Positions 6,416 to 11,543 of a DNA stretch of 11,543 nucleotides are shown piece by piece (positions within the stretch are counted from its first letter, which is position 1; the number at the start of each line of letters is the position of its first letter). The DNA comes from Chlamydiota bacterium. Its GTDB lineage: Bacteria; Chlamydiota; Chlamydiia; Chlamydiales; SLFE01. Both the position numbers and the translations under genes were made by a program. The stretch spans positions 1 through 11,543 of the forward strand of contig JAAKFL010000042.1 of assembly GCA_011065065.1 (NCBI GenBank). Reading direction: 5' to 3'. The notes under the pieces are model-generated. The model was not told the origin of the DNA and did not search any database. It saw only the letters and a list, made by a program, of their open reading frames with translations.

Positions 6416-7555
6416 GTGACAAGTGAGGTTAAGGATTTTTTAGAAGATTATCGTAAAGAAGCTGAGCTTAAAGAACTTAACTACCTTTACCACAAAGCGG
6501 CCTTTTCTAAGGACCACAGCCGTTACCAGGGGGCAGAGAATGATCATAGGATGCCCTACAAGCGCGATGTGGATCGTATCGTCCATTCTAAGGCTTACTC
6601 CCGGTATGTCGACAAGACGCAAGTGGTCTATCTTGTGAGGAATGATCATATTTCTCATCGGAGCCTTCACGTTCAGTTGGTGAGCAATTTTTCTCGGGGT
6701 ATCGCCGAGATATTAAGATTAAATTTGGATCTTGTCGAAGCGATCGCTTTAGGTCATGACGTGGGGCACCCACCTTTTGGGCATGAAGGAGAGGGGTATC
6801 TCAACAAAATCTCTCTGGAAATGGGAGAAGGATCGTTTGCTCATCCTGCACAATCGTGCCGGGTTTATTCGATGATTGAACCGTTGAATTTGGGTTTGAA
6901 CGTGTTTGACGGCTTTTTGTGTCACGATGGAGGCATGGCGAGTCCTGTGGTTGAACCCTCTTTTGGAAAGACGTGGGAGCGACATTTCGAAGAATTGGAA
7001 CAGAAAAAATCCGATCCCAATTCGAATATTCTTCCCGGGACTCTGGAAGGGTGCCTGGTAAAAATTTGTGATACAATGAGTTATTTGGGACGTGATATCG
7101 AAGATGCGATCAGTCTGGGGATCTTAACACGGTCTGATGTGCCCGATTGGGAAATGGGGTCGACAAACCGAGAAATCCTCTCTTATTTAGCTCAGGATGT
7201 GATTCGAAATAGTTACGAAAAAGATTATATTGCGATGTCGGAAAGGGCTTATGAGTTGTTGAAGGAGCTAAGAAAATTTAATTTTGAAAAGATTTATAAT
7301 CATCCAAAACTGAAAGTGGAATCGGATAAAATTCGAAATAGTTATCGAATATTTTTTCAACATCTTCTTGATGATTACAAGAAAAATGGGGAGTCGAGCT
7401 ATCTGTGGAGCCATTTTCTGTATAACAAGGATCCTGACTATTACAAATCTGCATCTGCTGCGCAGTTGGTGATTGACTACATCTCCGGCATGACCGATAA
7501 TTATTTCGTTCGAACATTAGAAACTATTTTTGTGCCCACGCGCATTGAATTGTAA
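6416..7555 (+). CDS. dgt: dGTP triphosphohydrolase (HD-domain dNTPase)
   Basis: Hydrolyses dGTP or related deoxynucleotides to the nucleoside and triphosphate, acting in the cytoplasm on dNTP pools. The protein has 379 residues, within the family range. It starts with GTG under a very strong ribosome binding site. Family blocks appear in order: YKRDVDRIVHSKAYSRYVDKTQV (48-70, shown in part: RDVDRIVHS, then LxxKTQV-like), HRSLHVQLV (81-89, first metal histidine), the HD signature GHDVGHPPFGH (113-123, H114-D115), then LVKICDTMSYLGRDIEDA (214-231) with the distal metal aspartate D219. FAHPAQSCR (141-149) has proline where I expect asparagine in the usual FxHNxQS block. The tsaB start is 12 bases downstream, so the two are almost certainly co-transcribed. 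The exact substrate preference cannot be read from sequence. Confidence 0.93.
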   Translation: MTSEVKDFLEDYRKEAELKELNYLYHKAAFSKDHSRYQGAENDHRMPYKRDVDRIVHSKAYSRYVDKTQVVYLVRNDHISHRSLHVQLVSNFSRGIAEILRLNLDLVEAIALGHDVGHPPFGHEGEGYLNKISLEMGEGSFAHPAQSCRVYSMIEPLNLGLNVFDGFLCHDGGMASPVVEPSFGKTWERHFEELEQKKSDPNSNILPGTLEGCLVKICDTMSYLGRDIEDAISLGILTRSDVPDWEMGSTNREILSYLAQDVIRNSYEKDYIAMSERAYELLKELRKFNFEKIYNHPKLKVESDKIRNSYRIFFQHLLDDYKKNGESSYLWSHFLYNKDPDYYKSASAAQLVIDYISGMTDNYFVRTLETIFVPTRIEL

Positions 7556-7567
7556 AAAGTCGAGATA

Positions 7568-8206
7568 ATGTCACAATTTTTTTTATTGATAGATACCAGT
7601 ACCGAACAGGGAATAGTGGCTCTGTTTGATGGGGAGAAGCTGTTGAAAGAGGTGAAGCTTCCATATGGGCTCAGGAACTCACGCTCTCTTTTGCCGGAAT
7701 TAGATCGGTTGTTTCAGGAATTTCAGAAGCGTCCTCAAGATTTGTCTTTTGTGGCGGTGGGAGTCGGCCCGGGGTCTTACACGGGGATTCGCGTGGGAGT
7801 GGTTGTGGCGAAGATGATTCACATGACCTGTAAGATTCCGTTGGTCGGAGTTTGTTCTTTGAAGGCTTATGTGCCTTCGAAGGAGGGAAAGTTTACGGCA
7901 TTATTGGATGCTCGGGTGGCCGGAGTTTATTTATTGCGTGGAGAGAGAGTGGGAGAGAGGGTGATCTGGTTAGGGGAGCCCAAGGCTTGTTTGGTGGAAA
8001 AGTTGGAAGGGGTGTTGGTGACGCCGCAGGAGAAGTTAAAAGAGAAGATATTGGGGCATCAATGGGAGATTGTGCAGTCGGATGGATTTGTGTTGGGGAT
8101 GGAGGCTTTACGCGATTTTGAGGCGGGGAAGGTTTCGTCGGACGGACATTTGGATATTTTGTATTTGCGCAAAACCCAGGCCGAGATTGAAAGGGATATG
8201 AGCTGA
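7568..8206 (+). CDS. tsaB: tRNA t6A biosynthesis protein TsaB
   Basis: Scaffold subunit that binds TsaD and TsaE and allows threonylcarbamoyl transfer to A37 of ANN-decoding tRNAs; it is catalytically degenerate itself. The protein has 212 residues (E. coli has 231). The ASKHA-fold motif LIDTSTEQG is at 7-15, GVGPGSYTGIRVG (65-77) matches the family's GPGSFTGxRxG hallmark, and LLDAR (112-116) and YLRKT (199-203) are also family positions. The stretch before LLP reads LRNSRSLLP, where E. coli has a histidine (REHTQRILP). The ATG is preceded only by a weak GAG, which fits translation coupled to dgt 12 bases upstream. Chlamydia genomes annotate the equivalent gene next to lon, often as a 'gcp' homologue, as I recall. 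The second half is markedly G-rich on the coding strand. Confidence 0.92.
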   Translation: MSQFFLLIDTSTEQGIVALFDGEKLLKEVKLPYGLRNSRSLLPELDRLFQEFQKRPQDLSFVAVGVGPGSYTGIRVGVVVAKMIHMTCKIPLVGVCSLKAYVPSKEGKFTALLDARVAGVYLLRGERVGERVIWLGEPKACLVEKLEGVLVTPQEKLKEKILGHQWEIVQSDGFVLGMEALRDFEAGKVSSDGHLDILYLRKTQAEIERDMS

Positions 8207-8217
8207 CTTAAGAATTT

Positions 8218-8370
8218 TTTACCGCGAAGATCGCGAAGACCGCGAAGATGCGCGAAGAAATGGACTTATTTTTAATATTCTTTTTCAAACCAGACTTGTT
8301 CAGCAGAAAATCACCAAGAATTATTCCAGTCTTCGCGCATCTTCGCGGTCTTCGCGATCTTCGCGGTAAA
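8218..8370. repeat. 41-bp perfect inverted repeat of CGCGAAGA units
   Basis: The arms 8218-8258 and 8330-8370 are exact reverse complements, separated by 71 AT-rich bases. The left arm holds CGCGAAGA at 8223-8230, 8232-8239, 8241-8248 and 8251-8258. The right arm holds TCTTCGCG at 8330-8337, 8340-8347, 8349-8356 and 8358-8365. The outer ends are TTTACCG and CGGTAAA. The element begins 12 bases after the tsaB stop and could end that transcript by forming a very stable stem. The 71-base centre has no recognisable gene or transposase. With the array at 5-50 it defines a dispersed repeat family in this genome. Confidence 0.92.
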
Positions 8371-8533
8371 TTTATTAAAACATGTTTCAGAAAGGGGAGA
8401 TTAACTTCCTACTCAAAATTAGGGGGGGTAGAGCATCCTCTATGATTAAAAATATAATTATGTTACTATTGGTATGTGGGAGAGGGTATTCATCCTTTTC
8501 TACTACATTCTAATCATAAATAATGAGGTGTAT
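8371..8533. other. Spacer between the inverted repeat and the small charged gene
   Basis: With the inverted repeat, this forms a 327-base gene-free stretch (8207-8533). It contains a run of seven G at 8422-8428 and a perfect -10-like TATAAT at 8453-8458 with no convincing -35 box; the latter could drive the small gene with a leader of about 70 bases. A 23-codon reading frame at 8442-8513 starts with a basic then hydrophobic stretch (MIKNIIMLLLVCG), but it lacks a properly spaced ribosome binding site. Confidence 0.4.
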
Positions 8534-8740
8534 ATGAAAGATCCTGCACACCATCGTAAGTTTATTCAAAAAAAAGTCATTAAAGAAGCCCGCCAAACAG
8601 CCGAAGAAGAAAAAATTCCTCCCGAAGAAGAAATGAGGGAAGAGAAGTCTTCTAATCCAATGACTCCTGAGTATGAAGGGGATAGGTTCGATCCTCATCA
8701 TCGTAAACCGAGACTCCTGAAACGTATTAACTACCATTAA
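8534..8740 (+). CDS. Small highly charged hypothetical protein, 68 aa
   Basis: The ATG at 8534 has GAGG five bases upstream, so I prefer it to the in-frame ATG at 8474, which has no ribosome binding site. The 68-residue product is hydrophilic, rich in Lys, Arg and Glu, with an acidic middle (EEEKIPPEEEMREE, 24-37). It is framed by two near-identical words, DPAHHRK (3-9) and DPHHRK (53-58). No membrane segment, signal peptide or cysteine is present. I recognise no family. It precedes the 788-residue orphan by 149 AT-rich bases that contain a separate promoter candidate, so the two need not share a transcript. The clean start and paired motif favour a real gene, but its small size leaves doubt. 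Confidence 0.6.
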   Translation: MKDPAHHRKFIQKKVIKEARQTAEEEKIPPEEEMREEKSSNPMTPEYEGDRFDPHHRKPRLLKRINYH

Positions 8741-8820
8741 ATGACGAAAAAACATCTGATTTTAATCAATTTTTAACAATATTTTAACGTATTTCTGCGA
8801 TTATTAATCTTGAAGAATAG

Positions 8821-8849
8821 TTAAATTATTAATTTAATTATGTTATAAT
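8821..8849 (+). promoter_or_regulatory. Candidate promoter for the 788-residue orphan, with AT palindromes
   Basis: A perfect TATAAT at 8844-8849 carries TGT directly before it, as in extended -10 promoters. TTAAAT at 8821-8826 is 17 bases upstream as a weak -35. Transcription would start near 8856, about 34 bases before the ATG. The -35 side overlaps a 17-base perfect AT palindrome (8821-8837), and a 15-base AT palindrome lies at 8867-8881 just before the ribosome binding site. Such AT-only palindromes arise easily by chance, so an operator role is speculative. Confidence 0.5.
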
Positions 8850-8889
8850 AAGTATAGTTAAATTTTTTAATTAATAATTAAGGTTAGTA

Positions 8890-11256
8890 ATGAATCATAT
8901 TCCAGAATATATTCCAGAATGGTTAAATCGCGCCGTTTCTTATGCCGCTTCTATTATAAGAAAAGAGCCAGAAGTCGAAGTCAGTGATGAGCAAATGGTA
9001 TCAATTGTCAAAGGAGCCTTAGGGGCTTATGGCGCGGTGTTAGCAGGAGAATCGGTGCGGATTTCGTTGAAAAACGAGGATGTCAATAAAGTTTTAACCG
9101 ATTATTCGGTGATCTCTTCCCTTTACCAACAATCTTTAGGTTCCCTCCAGAAAGACTTAGTTCTAATGGGGAAATCTCAATTTGATCATACATTGGAGAT
9201 TCACTTGACTGGTGAAGAACTCAAATTGATGAATGAGATTTCTGAAGTATTGGCTCTGAAATCCCATGCGATCAGAGAGGATCTTATTTCTGCTCTCAAG
9301 GATGCAACTGGTGAAGGCAAGGTGATTGAAGAGGAGGGGTTTAAAATTCTGAGTGAAGAGAGAACCGAGGTTTCTAGCGATGGCTTCAGAAAAGCTTCCA
9401 AGTACCAACCGTATTCCACGAAAGTGGAGGTGAGGGTACCCTATGAAGAAACCTCTTCAGATGAAATTGCTTTGATCATGACGATTAAAGTAACTGGTCA
9501 GGAGAAAAAATCGGTTAAATTCGATATCCCATGGGGAGATGCAAAACCAGAATTACTCATTGAAGTCACAGCAGAACAGTTTTGTCGATATTTATGGAAG
9601 AAATTGTCCGGTGATGTAGATGAGTCCTGTTTTGAAGGCTTGGCTGAAGATCAGCAAAAGGCTTTAGTTAACATGGGTGACTCGACACTTCAAGCATTAG
9701 ACGAAAGCATTTCTGATTTATTATTAGCTGGTATGAAAAATGAGGAGTTGGCCTTCGAATCTGACTCTCTTGACAAAAGAGTCGAAATATTTCGAGCAAA
9801 AGTCATCACAAATATCGATGAATTAGTCCGGATCCTTGGACATCAAGAGACTATAAAGGTTGCTGCTGAGATGAAAACATTGAAACAATTTGTGGAATCA
9901 TTAAAGGGAGAAGATTATCAGCTCTTACAAATCTTAAAACCTTATCTCGAATCTTTGAATGTTACAGCGGTATACGTCGGGGGAAGGGTGCATGAAGGAG
10001 AAGTGGTCGATTTAAATTTTCCTGCGATTAAAGAGAATCAGGTGGCGACCTATAAACTTTTGGATTTTATTAATGAACACAAGATCCGGATTGATGGCGA
10101 AAACGCTCAAGAGCTTATTTCAGGTATCATGGAGAAACAAATTCTAGATTTCCTGAGTCCTTCGTTTGTGTTTACACTTGTTGAAAAATTTGACTTGAAT
10201 TCAAAAGAGGTAAAATCTCTTCAGGAAGATATTGTCGCATCTAAGGAGGAGATGACCAGGATCATTGTCGAACTAGAAAGTGTTATGGAGCTCCTTAAAG
10301 AGGCAAAACAACCTGAAGATATAACCTACCTTGATTTAAGTTATTTTCAAACCATTACAAAATCATTTAAAAATGACACAGATAATGAAGGGTTAAAAAA
10401 TCTGGTTGAGGATCTTGAAGCTATGGTTGTTGCAAGGATTCGTGAAAAAGTGGACGCATTGTTTACAGTGGATGACATATTTAATTGTTCCGATGAAATC
10501 CAGAGAAGGTTAGGTGGAATAGAGAAATTCTCATCATCCGAAGATTTTACACCAATGATGGAATGCGATTTTGCAAGTCTTTTGAAACCTTTAAACTTGG
10601 TATTGCAGTACAGTGGTGATGATCGATTGAAAGAGCTAGCGCGTGAAACGATCATTTCATTGTTTAACAGGTTGGCAACTGTTGAGGGAGTCAAAAAAGA
10701 GGAGATCGTCTTCGAAGATAAAATCCAGGAATTACTAGTTCCTGAGAAAAAAACTGAATTTTTGGATATTACCCCTATTAAGACCGACTATGGGATAGTT
10801 AATGTTCCTAAAGGACTTGAGAATGATTTTAATCGAGCTGAGTTCATTATTAATGAAACAGAACGTTTTGGAATAAATAATAAGGAAAGATCAATTAAAG
10901 AATTTCTTGAGTATTTTCTTGAAAACGGATGTGAAAAGGGAAATCTTGAGAGATTTATTCGTTTTAGTTTTCAATCAATTGCAGCGGATACTGCGAATAT
11001 GACAATGATGTATGAACAGTTATTCCCTTTAATTTTTGAAAAAGGGCTTGAGGATACGACTTTACAATATCACATATCTTTGAATCCTCGTGGCAATCTT
11101 GAGCTTGTTTGTTCGATAAAAAAATCAATGGACCATGAGGGCGTTCAGATTGGGTTCGGTGGTTCTACAGAGATAAGGTTCCATGGAGATAGATACGAAA
11201 TGGGAGATGTGGTTTGTGCATGGGAGCCATATTGTATCTTGAGTCCTGAAGAATAA
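8890..11256 (+). CDS. Large orphan protein, 788 aa, unrecognised
   Basis: A complete gene from ATG with AAGG six bases upstream to TAA. I recognise no domain, motif or family. It has no signal peptide and no membrane segment, so it is either cytosolic or exported by a route without a cleaved signal, such as type III secretion, which cannot be judged here. The product is acidic and mostly helical in appearance. A likely coiled coil spans about 437-475 (SKEVKSLQEDIVASKEEM onward). Strand-rich patches occur at about 176-216 (KVEVRVPYEE, ALIMTIKVTG) and 724-768 (LQYHISLNPRGNLELV, GFGGSTEIRF), suggesting separate small beta domains. The last residues (CAWEPYCILSPEE) are aromatic and acidic. A perfect 12-base tandem duplication at 8897-8920 encodes IPEYIPEW at residues 4-11. 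The gene stands alone between repeat elements, is AT-richer than the operons to its left, and may be lineage-specific. Confidence 0.85.
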   Translation: MNHIPEYIPEWLNRAVSYAASIIRKEPEVEVSDEQMVSIVKGALGAYGAVLAGESVRISLKNEDVNKVLTDYSVISSLYQQSLGSLQKDLVLMGKSQFDHTLEIHLTGEELKLMNEISEVLALKSHAIREDLISALKDATGEGKVIEEEGFKILSEERTEVSSDGFRKASKYQPYSTKVEVRVPYEETSSDEIALIMTIKVTGQEKKSVKFDIPWGDAKPELLIEVTAEQFCRYLWKKLSGDVDESCFEGLAEDQQKALVNMGDSTLQALDESISDLLLAGMKNEELAFESDSLDKRVEIFRAKVITNIDELVRILGHQETIKVAAEMKTLKQFVESLKGEDYQLLQILKPYLESLNVTAVYVGGRVHEGEVVDLNFPAIKENQVATYKLLDFINEHKIRIDGENAQELISGIMEKQILDFLSPSFVFTLVEKFDLNSKEVKSLQEDIVASKEEMTRIIVELESVMELLKEAKQPEDITYLDLSYFQTITKSFKNDTDNEGLKNLVEDLEAMVVARIREKVDALFTVDDIFNCSDEIQRRLGGIEKFSSSEDFTPMMECDFASLLKPLNLVLQYSGDDRLKELARETIISLFNRLATVEGVKKEEIVFEDKIQELLVPEKKTEFLDITPIKTDYGIVNVPKGLENDFNRAEFIINETERFGINNKERSIKEFLEYFLENGCEKGNLERFIRFSFQSIAADTANMTMMYEQLFPLIFEKGLEDTTLQYHISLNPRGNLELVCSIKKSMDHEGVQIGFGGSTEIRFHGDRYEMGDVVCAWEPYCILSPEE

Positions 11257-11258
11257 TG

Positions 11259-11266
11259 TCTTCGCG
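11259..11266. repeat. Single TCTTCGCG unit after the large orphan
   Basis: One exact unit of the CGCGAAGA/TCTTCGCG family starts two bases after the stop codon of the 788-residue gene and is followed by ATCTCTT, which looks like a decayed second unit. Alone it would be chance-level, but the related fragment at 11441-11457 makes it a plausible remnant. Confidence 0.35.
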
Positions 11267-11315
11267 ATCTCTTAAATAACAAAATTGTAAGTCACTTATT
11301 TTAAACCATTTAAAA

Positions 11316-11402
11316 ACATCCTGTCCATCCTTACAATCCTTTTATCCTGTTATTCTGTGCTAAAAAAACAGGATAAAAGGATTGCAAGGATGGACAGGAT
11401 GT
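11316..11402. repeat. 36-position palindromic hairpin, copy 2
   Basis: The arms 11316-11351 and 11367-11402 pair with one mismatch around a 15-base loop (11352-11366, again ending TGTGCTAAAAA). It is the same element as 927-1013. Compared with copy 1, the left arm has GTCCAT for GTTCAT and the right arm ATGGAC for ATGAAC, so both members of one base pair have changed together. It lies between the ends of two convergent genes, a suitable place for a bidirectional terminator. Confidence 0.9.
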
Positions 11403-11440
11403 AGTTATTTCCCGATAGGGGTGTCCATGAGGACTGGTTC

Positions 11441-11457
11441 GCTTCGCGGTTAAATTT
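11441..11457. repeat. Remnant end of the TCTTCGCG element
   Basis: GCTTCGCGGTTAAATTT repeats the terminal unit and boundary of the array at 33-49, differing only at the first base. Only the outer end of the element remains, six bases before the stop codon of the convergent partial gene. Confidence 0.6.
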
Positions 11458-11462
11458 GATTT

Positions 11463-11543
11463 CTATTTGAATTGGCTCTGCAATACTCCAAAAACCTCCC
11501 ACAACAGATCAGGTGTCACAGTCTCTGAAAATTCGCCGTAACC
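11463..11543 (-). CDS. C-terminal end of a gene cut by the window edge (possibly ABC ATPase)
   Basis: On the minus strand an open frame enters at the window edge and ends at TAG (11463-11465), giving 26 residues: GYGEFSETVTPDLLWEVFGV, then LQSQFK. The segment TVTPDLLWEVFGV resembles the extreme C-terminus of ATP-binding subunits of iron-siderophore or metal ABC transporters, where a TPxLLxxVFGV-like stretch often closes the protein. The fragment is too short to be sure. Its protein-like composition and its end just beside the repeat boundary support a real gene. It converges with the 788-residue gene, and the hairpin lies between them. Confidence 0.5.
   Translation of the reverse strand, partial: GYGEFSETVTPDLLWEVFGVLQSQFK

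Noticed and set aside
7852..8121. An 89-codon frame inside tsaB on the same strand
   Set aside because: It overlaps the well-supported TsaB frame. Its glycine- and arginine-rich translation reflects the G-rich coding strand in another frame.
8429..8442. Small TAGAG-CATC-CTCTA hairpin
   Set aside because: A 5-bp AT-biased stem without a T-run is within chance expectation and not at a gene end.
8248..8445. A 65-codon plus-strand frame through the inverted repeat
   Set aside because: It runs through parts of both repeat arms and the centre and has no ribosome binding site. Its words such as LRGLRDLRG are just the translated repeat.
8474..8533. A 20-residue hydrophobic N-terminal extension of the small charged protein, from ATG at 8474
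   Set aside because: No ribosome binding site precedes 8474, while GAGG is well placed for the ATG at 8534. The extension differs sharply in character from the rest of the protein.
1..11543. CRISPR array, insertion sequence, tRNA or rRNA genes
   Set aside because: The repeats present are inverted or short tandem units rather than regularly spaced direct repeats with unique spacers. No transposase-like frame was found, and no tRNA arm pattern or rRNA signature was recognised.

Overview
The window comes from a bacterium of the phylum Chlamydiota, most likely an amoeba-associated (Parachlamydiales-type) lineage rather than a classical Chlamydia. The RNase Z is the strongest pointer. Its N-terminus (LGCSSQQPTR, GAYLFRW, LLFDPGEGTQRQFIFA) and its core (YPASGKKYF, RLRYGTIYHETIQV) match, from memory, the chlamydial RNase Z proteins almost word for word. 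Lon, RNase Z and TsaB are also near neighbours in Chlamydia, as I recall. The rhomboid, dGTPase and heptose-type nucleotidyltransferase, the dispersed palindromic repeats and the large orphan genes suggest the larger genome of an environmental relative. No database search was possible.

The left part is on the minus strand. A tight four-gene operon is read right to left from about 6170: lon (TTG start), a small HldE/RfaE2-like nucleotidyltransferase, a GlpG-type rhomboid protease and rnz, with only 1-2 bases between genes. A long perfect hairpin follows rnz. Beyond it lies an unrecognised 208-residue protein (227-853, minus), then a short repeat-bearing stretch at the window start.

A 306-base divergent intergenic region (6110-6415) separates lon from the plus-strand pair dgt (GTG start) and tsaB. 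It holds a good sigma70-type promoter for lon, a 14-base palindrome in the lon leader and a 21-bp hairpin in front of dgt. Dgt hydrolyses dNTPs. TsaB is the scaffold subunit of the tRNA t6A machinery. RNase Z matures tRNA 3' ends, so two tRNA-processing functions sit close together, alongside two proteases.

To the right of tsaB the window becomes accessory. A 41-bp perfect inverted repeat built from four CGCGAAGA units per arm (8218-8370) is followed by a small charged orphan protein (8534-8740). After an AT-rich promoter region comes a 788-residue orphan (8890-11256) with no signal peptide, membrane segment or recognisable domain. A second copy of the long hairpin (11316-11402) lies between that gene and the C-terminal end of a convergent gene cut by the window edge (11463-11543, minus), possibly an ABC transporter ATPase.

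The most interesting material is the set of at least three palindromic repeat families. Two hairpin copies carry a compensatory base-pair change, and two CGCGAAGA arrays share the same 4-unit spacing. The orphan gene pair between the repeats is the other point of interest. I found no rRNA, tRNA, CRISPR array, insertion sequence or transposase.
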